Source: Acidobacteriota bacterium (GTDB taxonomy: Bacteria > Acidobacteriota > Vicinamibacteria > Vicinamibacterales > JAKQTR01). Taken from it: a DNA stretch of 64,000 nucleotides. Positions 28,646 to 41,850 of the stretch are shown piece by piece. The position numbers were made by a program, and so were the translations under genes. Within the stretch, counting starts at the first letter, position 1. Every line of letters starts with the position of its first letter. The DNA lies in assembly GCA_026393755.1 (NCBI GenBank), contig JAPKZO010000029.1:123282-187281 (forward strand), read 5' to 3'. The notes beneath the pieces are model-generated. The model was given only the letters and a program-made list of their open reading frames with translations. It was not told where the DNA came from and searched no databases.

Positions 28646-29299
28646 ATGGCGCGGGTGAAGAAGGAAGATCGGCCGGTGTCGCTGGGCGAACAGATCGCCG
28701 ACAGCGTGACGCACGGCGTGGGCCTGGTGGCCAGCGTGGCCGGTCTGTTCGTGCTGGTGACGGCGGCCGTTCGGCGAGGTGATGCATGGCTCATCACCAG
28801 TTGCGCCATCTACGCATCCACCCTGGTGCTGCTGTACGCGGCGTCGACGCTGTACCATTCTCTGGCCGCGACTCGCGCACGGCACGTGTTCCAGATCATC
28901 GACCACTCCGCCATCTATCTGCTGATCGCCGGCACCTACACGCCATTCGCGCTCGTCAACCTGCACGGACCGTGGGGATGGACGATCCTCATCATCGTCT
29001 GGGTGCTGGCCGCGGCGGGGGTTACGGCGAAGGCGGTCTTCGGCCCGCGCTGGCCGATTGTCTCGACGGCTCTGTACATCGCGATGGGCTGGACTGCGGT
29101 CGTGGCCTTCAAGCCGCTGATGCTGCACGTTGCGCCGGCCGGCATTGCCTGGCTCGTGGCCGGCGGTCTGGCCTACACGGGCGGCATCGTTTTCTTCGCC
29201 TCGGATCGGTTGCGATACAACCACGCGATGTGGCACCTGTTCGTCCTGGGCGGGAGCGTGTGCCACTTCGTCGCTGTATTGTTCTACGTTGTGGGGTAG
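28646..29299 (+). CDS. Hemolysin III family membrane protein
   Basis: This 217-residue protein has seven hydrophobic helices and belongs to the hemolysin III/PAQR-like family. The family residues are visible: EQIADSVTHGVG at the N-terminus, STLYHS in helix 2-3, IIDHSAIYLLIAGTYTPF, and NHAMWHLFVLGGSVCHF near the end, which supply the conserved Ser, Asp and His set of the putative metal site. Its cellular role is unclear; the family name is historical. A TAGAAT hexamer 8 bp upstream of the ATG could be a -10 box for a near-leaderless transcript. Confidence 0.88.
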   Translation: MARVKKEDRPVSLGEQIADSVTHGVGLVASVAGLFVLVTAAVRRGDAWLITSCAIYASTLVLLYAASTLYHSLAATRARHVFQIIDHSAIYLLIAGTYTPFALVNLHGPWGWTILIIVWVLAAAGVTAKAVFGPRWPIVSTALYIAMGWTAVVAFKPLMLHVAPAGIAWLVAGGLAYTGGIVFFASDRLRYNHAMWHLFVLGGSVCHFVAVLFYVVG

Positions 29300-29349
29300 C
29301 ACTCCCGGAGTGATTGTCACGTTTCTGTTGCTCATCCCGAGGTTGGCCC

Positions 29350-32487
<3,138 letters not shown>

Positions 32488-32523
32488 GTCGGGTTGAAGC
32501 ACGTGTTTCGGGAGGGTGTGTCT

Positions 32524-34854
32524 ATGGCTATCTCACGGCCCAGCTCCCGGTCGATGATCGTGCTGATCCTGCTGGTCGGCTGCACGCTGGCCGGATTGAT
32601 GATGGGCGGCCCGCCATCCACTGGCGTGCCCGCGACGGCTCCCGCCACAGAATTCTCCTCCGTGCGGGCGATGGAGCACGTTCTCCAGATCGCGCAGCGG
32701 CCGCACCCGGTCGGATCGGCCGACCACGCGCGAGTGCGCGACTACGTCGCGAGGACGCTCGAAGGGATGCTGCTGACCGTCGAGCATCAGAAGACGACCG
32801 CCACACGGACGAGGGCTGGTGGCGCCTCTGCCGCGAGCGTTGAGAACCTGCTGATTCGGATGAAGGGCACGGGGAGCACCGGCGCCGTCCTGCTGGCCTC
32901 GCACTACGACTCGGTGCCGGCGGCGCCAGGCGCGGCAGACGACGCATCCGGCGTGGCGGCCATGCTCGAGACATTGCGCGCGCTCAAGGCCTCGCCGCCG
33001 CTCCGCAACGATGTCATCTTCCTGTTCACCGACGCGGAAGAACTGGGCCTGCTCGGGGCAGAGGCATTCGTCGGCGAGCACCCGTGGGCCAAAGACGTCA
33101 GGATGGCGATCAATCTGGAAGCGCGTGGCACCAGCGGCCCGTCACTGATGTTCGAGACAGGCGAGGGCAACGGCGCGGTCGTGCGCGAGTGGGCATCGGC
33201 CGTGCCCAGTCCTGCCGGGTCGTCGCTGACCTACGAGGTCTACAAGCGGCTGCCCAACGACACAGACTTCTCGGTGTTCCGACGGCTCGGCATGCCCGGG
33301 CTGAACTTTGCCTTCATCGGCAACTGGCGTGCGTATCACACGCCCATCGACGCGCCCGCCAACCTTGATTCCGGAAGCCTGCAGCATCAAGGGGCCGCGG
33401 CGCTTGCGTTGATGCAGCGATTCGGCGCGATGGACCTGACTGGACTCAAAGAGCGGGATGCCGTGTACTTCTCGGTGCCCGTGCTGCGCCGCGTCGTGCG
33501 CTACTCGACCGCGTGGGTGCTGCCTCTGGCGGGTCTGGCCATCATCGCGTTCGTGTGGGTGACGGTGTCGGCGTGGCGGCGCCTGAACACGAGCATCGGG
33601 GGGCTGCTGCTGGGCCTGATCGTGTGGGTCGTTCTGGGCGGCCTCGCGGGGCTGTGGGGGTACTACTTCAGCCGTTTGATCGAGGGGGTCCACGCCCGCT
33701 GGCTGAGCCCGGGCGATCTGACCATGAGCTGGCCGTACGACCTGGCGCTGGTGACGAGCACGATCACAGCCGGCCTGTTCTTCTACCCGCTGCTGCGGCG
33801 GATTCTTGCCGCCCAGACACTCGCGCTTGCCGGGCTGTTTCTATGCCTGCTCGCGACCTGCGCCGCGTCGTGGATCGTTCCCGGCGGCAGCTACGTGCTG
33901 TTGTGGCCGCTTGCTGGCAGCCTGCTTGCGGTCACGCAGTTGTCCTCCGCGATTGACCGGCGTGCCACCGTCGGGCTTGTGCCGACGGCCGTTGTTTGCG
34001 CCATGGCCCTGCCAACCACCTTCATCGTGTGGCCGCTCGTCGCGATGCTGTTCCAGTCGCTCGGTCTCACGCCGCTCAGCGGCGCGGCCGTTGCGGTTCT
34101 CACCGTTCTCGCGCTGTTCACGCTGGCGCCCCTGATCGATCTACTGACAGACAGGACGCGCCTGTGGCCAGCCTCGGCGGCGCTGCTGATGACGCTGGTC
34201 AGCCTCGGCTACGGGATGAAGACGACGAAGTTCTCGGACGCCCAGCCGAGGACGATCAACGTGATCTACGCTCTCGACGCCGACAAGCACGAGGCGTACT
34301 GGGTCGCGCGCGCGCCGGTCGTGTATTCGTGGCTGCGCCAGTTCCTTGGAGATGCCCCGGCTCCGGGCCGGCCCGCCGTGCTGCTCCCGTCCGGGTCGTC
34401 ACGGGAAGGGACGCCAGGCTACGTGCACCAGCGCGCGGACCTCGTCGACGTCGGGGCGCCGGCGGCCACGCTGATTCCCGGCGGCGAGACGTCGGAGCGT
34501 GGGCGATCGGTCGTGCTGCGGGTGACTCCCGCGGCAGAGGGCCATGCGCTCTCGATCTGGTTGAGCGGGGCGAGTGTGCTCGAGGCACGCGTCAACGGGC
34601 ACGATCTCGGTCTCGGCGCGTCACCGACCCAGTCGCGCGAGAACACATGGACGCTGGATTATGGGAACGCGCCGGCCGCTGGCATCACGCTCGCGCTGAT
34701 GCTCAAGAGCACGGATCGTGTGTCCGTCTCGGTCCTCGATCGCAGCATGGGGTGGCCGGCGATAGCCGGACAGGCATTGACACCGCGGCCGGCTGACCTG
34801 GTGACCATTCAGTCGGGCGACCAGACCATTATCAGGCGGAACTTCGTGTTCTAG
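32524..34854 (+). CDS. M28-family zinc peptidase with multi-span membrane C-terminus
   Basis: This 776-residue protein resembles the Fxna/Pff1 type of M28 aminopeptidase. A signal anchor is followed by the peptidase domain (about residues 45-300) with the zinc ligands in SHYDSVP (His), ADDASG (Asp), FTDAEELG (Glu/Glu), INLEARG and YHTPID (His). About eight hydrophobic helices span residues 325-570, and a soluble beta-rich tail follows. The active site would face the periplasm. The start is at 32524, after GGGAGGGTG; an upstream in-frame Met at 32494 is less likely. It probably processes peptides that enter or are generated in the envelope. Confidence 0.85.
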   Translation: MAISRPSSRSMIVLILLVGCTLAGLMMGGPPSTGVPATAPATEFSSVRAMEHVLQIAQRPHPVGSADHARVRDYVARTLEGMLLTVEHQKTTATRTRAGGASAASVENLLIRMKGTGSTGAVLLASHYDSVPAAPGAADDASGVAAMLETLRALKASPPLRNDVIFLFTDAEELGLLGAEAFVGEHPWAKDVRMAINLEARGTSGPSLMFETGEGNGAVVREWASAVPSPAGSSLTYEVYKRLPNDTDFSVFRRLGMPGLNFAFIGNWRAYHTPIDAPANLDSGSLQHQGAAALALMQRFGAMDLTGLKERDAVYFSVPVLRRVVRYSTAWVLPLAGLAIIAFVWVTVSAWRRLNTSIGGLLLGLIVWVVLGGLAGLWGYYFSRLIEGVHARWLSPGDLTMSWPYDLALVTSTITAGLFFYPLLRRILAAQTLALAGLFLCLLATCAASWIVPGGSYVLLWPLAGSLLAVTQLSSAIDRRATVGLVPTAVVCAMALPTTFIVWPLVAMLFQSLGLTPLSGAAVAVLTVLALFTLAPLIDLLTDRTRLWPASAALLMTLVSLGYGMKTTKFSDAQPRTINVIYALDADKHEAYWVARAPVVYSWLRQFLGDAPAPGRPAVLLPSGSSREGTPGYVHQRADLVDVGAPAATLIPGGETSERGRSVVLRVTPAAEGHALSIWLSGASVLEARVNGHDLGLGASPTQSRENTWTLDYGNAPAAGITLALMLKSTDRVSVSVLDRSMGWPAIAGQALTPRPADLVTIQSGDQTIIRRNFVF

Positions 34855-34865
34855 CGAAAGCGTCT

Positions 34866-35300
34866 CTACGCGCCCGACGAGATGTACTTCTCGAGATGCT
34901 GAATCGTGTACCGCTGTTCGGCGACGATCGCGGACACCACCCCCCGGATTGAGACCACGCCGACCACCTTCCCGCCATCCACCACCGGGAGGTGGCGGAT
35001 GCGGCGCTCGTCCATCAGCGCCATACAGCGATCGGTTGTCCAGCTCGGATCGATGGTCACCACATCGGTGGACATGATCTCGGAGACGGGGAGGTTCCTT
35101 GATGCCTTCCCAACAAGCACGACCTTCCGCGCGTAGTCGCGCTCGGTGAAAATCCCCACCAGGCGGCTGTTCGACAACACAACGACGGCGCCCACGTCCT
35201 TGTCGGCCATCAGGCGAAGAGCGTCGAGGACGGTCGTGTCGGGGGAGACAGTAAACACCTCCGACCCGGAAACCAGCATCTGCTTGGCGGTAGTGGCCAC
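34866..35300 (-). CDS. Two-CBS-domain regulatory protein
   Basis: This 144-residue protein consists of a pair of CBS domains: first SEVFTVSPDTTVLDALRLM with LVGIFTERDYAR, then TDVVTIDPSWTTDRCMALM with IRHLPVVDGGKVVGVVSIR. Such stand-alone pairs bind adenine nucleotides or NAD and act as sensors. No partner domain is present and the target is unknown. It is convergent with the peptidase gene that ends 12 bp away and lies 43 bp upstream of no same-strand partner other than the tricorn gene's distal side. Confidence 0.9.
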   Translation of the reverse strand: MATTAKQMLVSGSEVFTVSPDTTVLDALRLMADKDVGAVVVLSNSRLVGIFTERDYARKVVLVGKASRNLPVSEIMSTDVVTIDPSWTTDRCMALMDERRIRHLPVVDGGKVVGVVSIRGVVSAIVAEQRYTIQHLEKYISSGA

Positions 35301-35343
35301 GGGTCAACCTCCGGTTGTTCGAGAATAGCACGATCCCGCCGGC

Positions 35344-38300
35344 CTACTTCCTCTCGACCCGCTTGATCGGGTACGGCGGCGGCGGCGGCACCGGAACCGG
35401 TTTCGCCTTGATGAGGCCGAGCAGGTGCTTCACCGCGGCGTCGAGCTGCGCGTCCTGCCCGTTGAATGTCGCGTTCGGGAGATTGTCGACGACAATGTCG
35501 GGGTCGACGCCGTGGCCCTCAATGAGCCACTGGCCTTCGGGGCCGTAGACACCGGTTTCGGCGGCGGTCGCAATTCCGCGATCGACCAGGAAGTTATTTG
35601 AACTGAGCCAGATCTCGCCGCCCCACGTGCGGGCGCCGATCACCTGGCCCAGCCCCAGCCGGCGGAACCCTTCCGCAAACGCCTCGCCGTCAGACGCCGT
35701 GCGTTCGTTGACCAGCACCACGAGGTGTCCACGGAACGCGAACTGCATATTCCAGGTCGGGTTGCCGACGCGATCCTTAAAGTAGAACCACGCCTTGCGC
35801 AGGAGTTTTTCGAGGACCCAACTGTCGATGTTGCCCCCGCTGTTGTGGCGCACGTCGATGATGAGGCCTTCGCGATCGAACACGGGGTAGAACTCGCGGG
35901 TCCACTCGGCCATATTCGCGCCCCCCATCGCCCGCAGGTGCACGTAACCGATCTTGTTCTGGCCCGCCTGTTCGACCGCGAGCCGCCTCGTGTACTCCCA
36001 CTCGTCGTAGCGGAGATCGTCCTCGGTCTGCGCGCTGGCCGGCACGACGACGACGTCTCGTGGCGCGCCGCCGGCTTTCGGCTTCACGCGCAGCAGCACC
36101 TGCTTGTCGGCCTGACCCCGCAGCAGCGTGTAAATATCCGGCAGCGTCAGGGCCCCGACACCGTTAACCGTCTCGATGATGTCGCCTTCGACAACGTCGA
36201 CACCCGGCCGGGCCAGCGGCGGGCGCTTCTCGGGCCGATCCGGATCGGTTCTGATGATGTGATCGATCCGATAGCCCCCGGCCTTGTCGTCGCGTGTCAG
36301 CACCGCGCCGAGCGACGCGGGCCAGACATTGTCGGTGGCCGGCCGCACGTCGCCTCCCCGCACGAAGATGTGCAGGGCCGACAGTTCACTGACCATCTGC
36401 GCAAGGATGTCGCTCAACTCCGCGCGGTCGGTGACGCGATCGACCAGCGGCAAGTACTTGGTGCGAATGGCCCGCCAGTCGAGTCCGTGCATGCCGCGGT
36501 CGTAGAAGTAGTCCCGCTCGAGCCGCCACGCCTCAGTGAACATCTGCCGCCACTCTGCGCGAGGATCGAGATGGAAGGCCCAGTCGCGGAGCGGAACGAT
36601 CAGCTTCGACAGATCGGCGGGCGCTTTCGCCCCGGCATCGATCACGTAGTAGTCGCTGCCCTTGCGGACGAGGACCTTCTTCGTGTCGAGCGACAACTCG
36701 TAGGATCGCGGATCCTCGATGAACGTCTCTGCCTCGGGCTTCTTGTTGTCGAGCGTCAGTGTCTTGAGCGACGGGCGCCCGTCGCGCCCGGTCGGCCGCG
36801 AGATGAAGTAGAGGCGCTTGCCATCGGTCGCGAGACTGCTGTAGTTGCCCGCAGGAACAGGGACTTCCATGAGGCGTGTCTCGAGACCGTCGGCATCGAC
36901 GACCACCGTGGGAGCGGACTCCGTCGTCGTCTGTGTCGCGGCGGCGGGTGTTGCGGCGGGCTTCGACGGTTCAGCGGTCGCCGGTTTCTGCGTGACCGGC
37001 CCTGCTGCCGGTGCGGAAGCCTTGTCCAGCGGCCTGTCGGTCTTCTTCTCGGTGTCGGTCTTCTTCTCGGCGTCAGCCTTCTTCGTCGCCGCGTGCAGTT
37101 CGTCGTCTGCCTGGAAGGGCGAGCGTTCTCCGCGCTTCAACGCGACGTGGTAGATCCTGGTCTGCCGGTCGTAGAACGGTTCCGGCTGTCGCGACCCCCA
37201 CGGACTGCCGACCAGCGATTCGAAGTTCCGGTCCGAGAGAAAGAAGAGCCACTTGCCATCCTGACTCCACACCGGGTTCGTGCTGTCGTATCGATCGGAG
37301 GTGACCGGGATTGCCCGGCCCGTCGCGACTTCGTGGATGAACACGCGGGTGAGCAGGTTGGCGGCAGGCGCCGTGTATGCGAGCCAGCGGCTGTCGGGCG
37401 ACCACGCCAGGTCATCGAAGTTGCCGTCGGCCGCCTCGGCGATCTTCTTCTGGGTGTTCCTGGTGATGTCGAGCAGCCACAGCTGCTGGTTCTTGTCGTG
37501 ATGTGCGATGTAGCGGCCATCGGGCGAAGACAGGCCATCCCAGCGCAGGACCTTGGCGTCGGTGGTCAACTGTGTGGCGGCGCCCACGCCATTGGCCGGG
37601 AGGCGCCAGAACTCCACCTCGTCGCTCTCGTCCGACAGCGTCAACACCGACTGACCATCCGGAGCGAACCGGGCATTGCGATGGCGCACCAGTTTGTTGC
37701 GCGTGGCTTCGACCATCCGGCCCTGCTGAGCCGGCGCGACAAAGACCTGGCCGCGCGCGGTCAGCACGACGCGATCGCCAGACGGCGAGAGGTGGGCTGA
37801 CGACACCCAGTCGATCGCGTTCTTCACCCACCGTTCGCGCAACTGATCGAAATCCGACACGAGCGTGATGGGCACCGGCTTGTCGACTCCGCTACTGATG
37901 TCGAACAGGTGCAGGTCGGCACCCAATTGGTACGCGATTCTTCCTTTGGAGAGCGAGGGCGACTGGACGTCGAACTCGCGATGCTTCGTGTGTTGTCTGA
38001 GATCGCGGCCGCGCTCGTCCATCGACCAGATGTTCATCGATCCATCGCGGTCGCTCACAAAGTAGACCCGGCCGTTCCAGGGCATCGGCGTCTTGCTCGT
38101 TCCGGCGTAATCGGCTGTGAGGGGCGTGGCTTCCGAACCCGGACCGCTGAACTTCCAGAGGTTCTGAGCCGTGCCGCCCTTGTACCGGCGAGTGTGGCTG
38201 CCCTGGAAGGGAAGGCGCGTGAAGTAGAGCGTGGCTCCCGTCGCATCGTACGCGCCGTCGCTGGCCTGCGCGAGGGGAACGATCGCGCGCGCGCCGGTTC

Positions 38301-38730
38301 TCGGGTCCACACGCATCAGTTGGGTATTCGGAAGGGTCGACTGCCGCCGCGTCGCATACAGGATCTCGCCTCCCGGCGTCCATCCGACCACAGACGCCCG
38401 GCTCGCGTCATGCGTCTGCCGGATCGGGACCCCTCCGTCGAGCGGCAGCGTATAGACCTCGACGGGGCCCTCGTATGACGCCGAGTAGGCCACGGTCTTG
38501 CCGTCCGGCGAGACGGCGGGCCGGCTCTCCTCTTCAGGGTGCGAGGTCAGCCGCTGCGCGATCCCTCCGGTGGCGCTGACGCGCCACAAGTCCCCTTCAG
38601 CCGTGAACACGATCGTGTCGTTCGAGAGGGCCGGGAACCGGTAGTACCCGAGTTGTCCCTTCTGGGCCGTGACCGGCAGGCTCAGCGCGGCCACCAGGAT
38701 TGCGAGCAGAAGCAGCAGTGCGCGTCGCAT
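35344..38730 (-). CDS. Tricorn-like exported protease (S41 family)
   Basis: This 1128-residue protein begins with a signal peptide (MRRALLLLLAILVAALSLPV) behind an AGGAG site. Residues 25-560 form two WD40/PD40-type propellers (SRPAVSPDGKTVAYSASY). A charged Lys/Asp and Pro/Ala-rich linker follows near residues 575-640. The C-terminal part has the tricorn core, a PDZ segment (ARPGVDVVEGDIIETVNGV) and the S41 catalytic region. The nucleophile Ser lies in NERTASDGEAF and the candidate His in SELSALHIFVRGGD. Unlike archaeal tricorn it is exported, so it would degrade peptides in the periplasm or outside. An ATTCTA hexamer at 38786 (TAGAAT on this strand) is a plausible -10 box. Confidence 0.88.
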   Translation of the reverse strand: MRRALLLLLAILVAALSLPVTAQKGQLGYYRFPALSNDTIVFTAEGDLWRVSATGGIAQRLTSHPEEESRPAVSPDGKTVAYSASYEGPVEVYTLPLDGGVPIRQTHDASRASVVGWTPGGEILYATRRQSTLPNTQLMRVDPRTGARAIVPLAQASDGAYDATGATLYFTRLPFQGSHTRRYKGGTAQNLWKFSGPGSEATPLTADYAGTSKTPMPWNGRVYFVSDRDGSMNIWSMDERGRDLRQHTKHREFDVQSPSLSKGRIAYQLGADLHLFDISSGVDKPVPITLVSDFDQLRERWVKNAIDWVSSAHLSPSGDRVVLTARGQVFVAPAQQGRMVEATRNKLVRHRNARFAPDGQSVLTLSDESDEVEFWRLPANGVGAATQLTTDAKVLRWDGLSSPDGRYIAHHDKNQQLWLLDITRNTQKKIAEAADGNFDDLAWSPDSRWLAYTAPAANLLTRVFIHEVATGRAIPVTSDRYDSTNPVWSQDGKWLFFLSDRNFESLVGSPWGSRQPEPFYDRQTRIYHVALKRGERSPFQADDELHAATKKADAEKKTDTEKKTDRPLDKASAPAAGPVTQKPATAEPSKPAATPAAATQTTTESAPTVVVDADGLETRLMEVPVPAGNYSSLATDGKRLYFISRPTGRDGRPSLKTLTLDNKKPEAETFIEDPRSYELSLDTKKVLVRKGSDYYVIDAGAKAPADLSKLIVPLRDWAFHLDPRAEWRQMFTEAWRLERDYFYDRGMHGLDWRAIRTKYLPLVDRVTDRAELSDILAQMVSELSALHIFVRGGDVRPATDNVWPASLGAVLTRDDKAGGYRIDHIIRTDPDRPEKRPPLARPGVDVVEGDIIETVNGVGALTLPDIYTLLRGQADKQVLLRVKPKAGGAPRDVVVVPASAQTEDDLRYDEWEYTRRLAVEQAGQNKIGYVHLRAMGGANMAEWTREFYPVFDREGLIIDVRHNSGGNIDSWVLEKLLRKAWFYFKDRVGNPTWNMQFAFRGHLVVLVNERTASDGEAFAEGFRRLGLGQVIGARTWGGEIWLSSNNFLVDRGIATAAETGVYGPEGQWLIEGHGVDPDIVVDNLPNATFNGQDAQLDAAVKHLLGLIKAKPVPVPPPPPYPIKRVERK

Positions 38731-38785
38731 GATGTCGTTCTCCTTCTTCCGGGCGCGCGTCACGTCGCGGCCGGGACGTCGGCGT

Positions 38786-38810
38786 ATTCTACCCGGCCGA
38801 GTGGTATAAG
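38786..38810. promoter_or_regulatory. Divergent promoter region, tricorn gene / PLP enzyme gene
   Basis: The 188 bp between the divergent starts at 38730 and 38919 contain TAGAAT on the minus strand (38786-38791), about 55 bp from the protease start, and TATAAG on the plus strand (38805-38810), about 110 bp from the PLP-enzyme start. Both fit -10 boxes. The -35 elements are not clear. Confidence 0.35.
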
Positions 38811-38918
38811 GTACTTCGCCCCCCACCGCGACCAGACCAGGGCGCCCCTCCCCGGTCAGACCGCGAGTGACGTCTCCCGTGTCGCGCGTCCACCAGCAGT
38901 GCTCAAGAGGGTTCTGTC

Positions 38919-40208
38919 ATGGCTCACGCAGAGAAGAAGTACCGCCACCGCGAGATCCAGGGGCATCAACTGCGGCCCGAAACACTCATGATGAGCTACG
39001 GGTACGACCCCGAGTTTTCCGAAGGGTCCGTCAAGTGCCCGATCTTCCAGACATCGACATTTGCCTTCAAGACCGCCGAAGACGGGAAGGCCTTTTTCGA
39101 ACTCGCGTACGGCCTTCGCGAGCAGCGGCCCACCGAAGAGCCCGGGCTCATCTACTCGCGCGTCAACAACCCCGATCTCGAGATTCTCGAGGATCGGCTC
39201 ACGCTCTGGGACGCGGCCGAGGCGGGCCTGGTGTTCTCGTCCGGCATGGCCGCGATCTCGACGACGATGTTGAGCTTCCTGAGGCCGGGCGATGTGCTGT
39301 TGTGCAGCGAGCCGGTGTACGGCGGCACCGAGTTCCTGGTCGACCGGATCCTCCCGCAGTTCGGTATCACACGCGTGTGGTTCGGGTCGGGCACGATGAC
39401 GCCGACCCTGGATCAGGCGGCCGAGGCTGCCCGCAAGCTGGGCCGGGTGGCCATGATTTGCGCCGAGACGCCGGCGAACCCGACCAACGGCCTCGTCGAC
39501 ATCGCCCACTGCCGCCGTGTGGCCGATTCGCTCGCGGCCTCGCAGGATCGCCGGCCGATCGTGGCGATCGACAACACGTTCCTCGGGCCCCTGTGGCAGC
39601 GCCCGATTGAGCTGGGCGCCGACCTCGTGCTCTACTCCCTGACCAAGTACGCGGGCGGCCACAGCGATCTGATCGCCGGCGCGTGTCTCGGCTCGACCGA
39701 CCTGATCAACACAGTTCGCGGGATGCGCACGATTCTCGGCACGATCTCAGACCCGAATACCTGCTGGCTGCTCATGCGCAGCCTGGAGACGATGAAGCTC
39801 CGGGTGACCAGCGCGATGAAGAACGCGCGATACGTGGCCGAGTTCCTGGCCGACCATCCCAAGGTAAAGTCGGTCAGTTATCTTGGCTTTCTCGCTCCAG
39901 GCGATCCGCAGCACGAGCTGTACCAGCGCCAGTGTTCGTCGCCCGGATCGACCTTCGCGTTCGAAGTCCATGGAGGCGAGGCCGAGTCATTTCTCGTGCT
40001 GAATCACCTTCTGTTGATCAAGCTCGCGGTCAGCCTCGGCGGCACCGAGACGCTGATGGAGCACCCGGCGACGATGACGCATTCTGACGTGCCGCCCGCA
40101 CGTCTGCTGGAAATGGGCATCACGCCGGCGATGCTGCGCATTTCGGTCGGGATCGAGCATCCGGACGACGTGATCGCCGATCTCCGGCAGGCGCTGAATG
40201 CCATCTAA
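38919..40208 (+). CDS. Cys/Met-metabolism PLP enzyme (methionine gamma-lyase / cystathionine gamma-synthase family)
   Basis: This 429-residue PLP enzyme has the family arrangement: a substrate and phosphate loop SSGMAAISTTMLSF, TPANPTNGLVDIAH and AIDNTFLGP, the Schiff-base Lys in YSLTKYAGGHSD, and the C-terminal MTHSDVPPARLLEMGI with RISVGIEHPDDV. It cleaves or forms C-gamma bonds of sulfur amino acids. The N-terminus is about 30 residues longer than usual (HREIQGHQLRPETLMM), a form seen in some gamma-lyase relatives. Which reaction it catalyses cannot be settled here. It lies 15 bp before the dihydropyrimidinase gene, so the two probably share a transcript. Confidence 0.85.
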   Translation: MAHAEKKYRHREIQGHQLRPETLMMSYGYDPEFSEGSVKCPIFQTSTFAFKTAEDGKAFFELAYGLREQRPTEEPGLIYSRVNNPDLEILEDRLTLWDAAEAGLVFSSGMAAISTTMLSFLRPGDVLLCSEPVYGGTEFLVDRILPQFGITRVWFGSGTMTPTLDQAAEAARKLGRVAMICAETPANPTNGLVDIAHCRRVADSLAASQDRRPIVAIDNTFLGPLWQRPIELGADLVLYSLTKYAGGHSDLIAGACLGSTDLINTVRGMRTILGTISDPNTCWLLMRSLETMKLRVTSAMKNARYVAEFLADHPKVKSVSYLGFLAPGDPQHELYQRQCSSPGSTFAFEVHGGEAESFLVLNHLLLIKLAVSLGGTETLMEHPATMTHSDVPPARLLEMGITPAMLRISVGIEHPDDVIADLRQALNAI

Positions 40209-40223
40209 TCGTCGAGAGGAATC

Positions 40224-41624
40224 ATGAGTACGACGCTCGTCACCAACGGCACGATTGTCACCGCCGCAGATCGCTACGATGCCGATATCTACATCGACCG
40301 GGGCATCATCACGTATATCGGGCGCGCGATATCGCTCAAGGCCGACACCATCATCGACGCGGCCGGCAAACTGATCATGCCGGGCGGCATTGACGCGCAC
40401 ACGCATCTCGACATGCCGTTTGGCGGGATCACCTCGGCCGATGATTTCGAGTCGGGCACGATCGCGGCCGCGCACGGCGGCACGACGACCATCGTCGATT
40501 TCGCCACTCCGGAGCCAGGCGAGGGCCTGTATCCCGCCCTCGACAAGTGGATGGGCCGGGCCGAAGGCAAGGCCACCATCGACTACGGGTTCCACATGAC
40601 CGTCCGCGAGCTGACCGATCAGGTGGCCAGCGACATGGACCGGCTCGCCCGTCACGACGGCATCACGTCATTCAAGCTGTTCATGGCATATCCGGGCCGG
40701 CTGATGGTCGATGACGCGACGATCTTCAAGGCGCTGTCGCGCACGCGGGACAACGGCGGGCTGATTTGCATCCATGCTGAAAACGGCGGCGTCATTGAGT
40801 CGCTCGTGAAGGACGCGCTGAGCCGGGGAGAGACCGCGCCGAAGTACCATGCGCTCACCCGGCCGCCGGCCACCGAGGGCGAGGCGACGGGCCGCGCGAT
40901 CGCCCTGGCCGAGATGGCGGGCGCTCCCGTCTACATCGTGCACGTGTCGTCGGCCGAGGCCCTCGAGAGCATCAGCCGGGCGCGGCACAACGGGTTGCCG
41001 ACGTATGCCGAGACCTGTCCGCAGTATCTGTTCCTGTCGGACGACGAGTACGAGCGCGAAGGATTCGAGGGAGCCAAGTTCGTGATGTCGCCGCCGCTGC
41101 GCGACAAAGGGCACCAGGACGCGCTGTGGAGAGGGCTGAGGCAGAACACGCTCCAGGTTGTATCGACTGACCATTGCCCGTTCCGCATGGACGATCCGGC
41201 CCAGAAGCCGCTCGGAAAGGATGACTTCTCGAAGATTCCGAATGGTGTGCCGGGCATCGAGACGCGGCTGATGCTGCTGTGGGACGGCGGCGTGCGCACG
41301 GGCCGCATCGACGCGCATCGGTTTGTTGAGCTGGTTGCCGCCAACCCGGCCCGCATGTTTGGGATGTGGCCGCGAAAGGGAACGATCGCTGTCGGATCGG
41401 ATGGCGACCTGGTCGTGTGGGATCCTGACCTGCAGGTGACGCTCACGGCGGCGACGCTTCACATGCGCGTCGACTACAACCCGTACGAGGGGCGCGTCGT
41501 GACAGGCGCACCGGCTGTTGTGATCTCGCGCGGAGACGTGATTGTCGATCACGGCACGTCCACGGGCCGAAGCGGTCGAGGCCAGTTCATCAAGCGCACC
41601 CCTGGCCCGCCGTTGCTGACGTGA
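40224..41624 (+). CDS. hydA: Dihydropyrimidinase / D-hydantoinase
   Basis: This 466-residue amidohydrolase opens dihydropyrimidine or hydantoin rings. The metal site is visible as GGIDAHTHLDMPFG (His-x-His), the carboxylated Lys in SFKLFMAYPG, HAENG (His), VHVSSAEA (His) and STDHCPF (Asp). RVDYNPYEGR near the C-terminus is typical of the dihydropyrimidinase group. AGAGG precedes the ATG. Together with the following class III aminotransferase it could degrade pyrimidines toward beta-alanine, but no beta-ureidopropionase or dihydropyrimidine dehydrogenase is present in the window. Confidence 0.9.
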   Translation: MSTTLVTNGTIVTAADRYDADIYIDRGIITYIGRAISLKADTIIDAAGKLIMPGGIDAHTHLDMPFGGITSADDFESGTIAAAHGGTTTIVDFATPEPGEGLYPALDKWMGRAEGKATIDYGFHMTVRELTDQVASDMDRLARHDGITSFKLFMAYPGRLMVDDATIFKALSRTRDNGGLICIHAENGGVIESLVKDALSRGETAPKYHALTRPPATEGEATGRAIALAEMAGAPVYIVHVSSAEALESISRARHNGLPTYAETCPQYLFLSDDEYEREGFEGAKFVMSPPLRDKGHQDALWRGLRQNTLQVVSTDHCPFRMDDPAQKPLGKDDFSKIPNGVPGIETRLMLLWDGGVRTGRIDAHRFVELVAANPARMFGMWPRKGTIAVGSDGDLVVWDPDLQVTLTAATLHMRVDYNPYEGRVVTGAPAVVISRGDVIVDHGTSTGRSGRGQFIKRTPGPPLLT

Positions 41625-41673
41625 AAAAGAGCGGGATTCGGAGAAGAACGCTGAGGCTGGAGCTAGTGCGGGC

Positions 41674-41850
41674 GGGAGGACGGATTCCGGAGCGGCCCCT
41701 CGAACCAAGCCGACAGCGTCAGTTCGCAAAACCCGCCGATAGGGCCGAGACGCGCTGCGCGAATAGCGCGACCGCCAGGTCGGTGACAAGTCCCGAAAGG
41801 CGCGTTTTGCCGGCTTGTGTGAGCGGGGACGCGGAGGAGCCGTTTTCCCG
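41674..41850 (-). repeat. Dispersed approximately 150-180 bp repeat, copy 1 (inverted)
   Basis: The segment between hydA and the aminotransferase gene matches, as its reverse complement, the elements at 59721-59903 and 62048-62199. Shared blocks include CGCGTCCCCGCTCAC, AAGCCGGCAAAACG-like, TTTTGCGAACT and CGGCTTGGTTCGAGGGGCC. There is no open frame conserved between copies, so it looks like a non-coding repeat rather than a gene. The remaining bases of this 271-bp gap hold nothing I recognise. Confidence 0.8.
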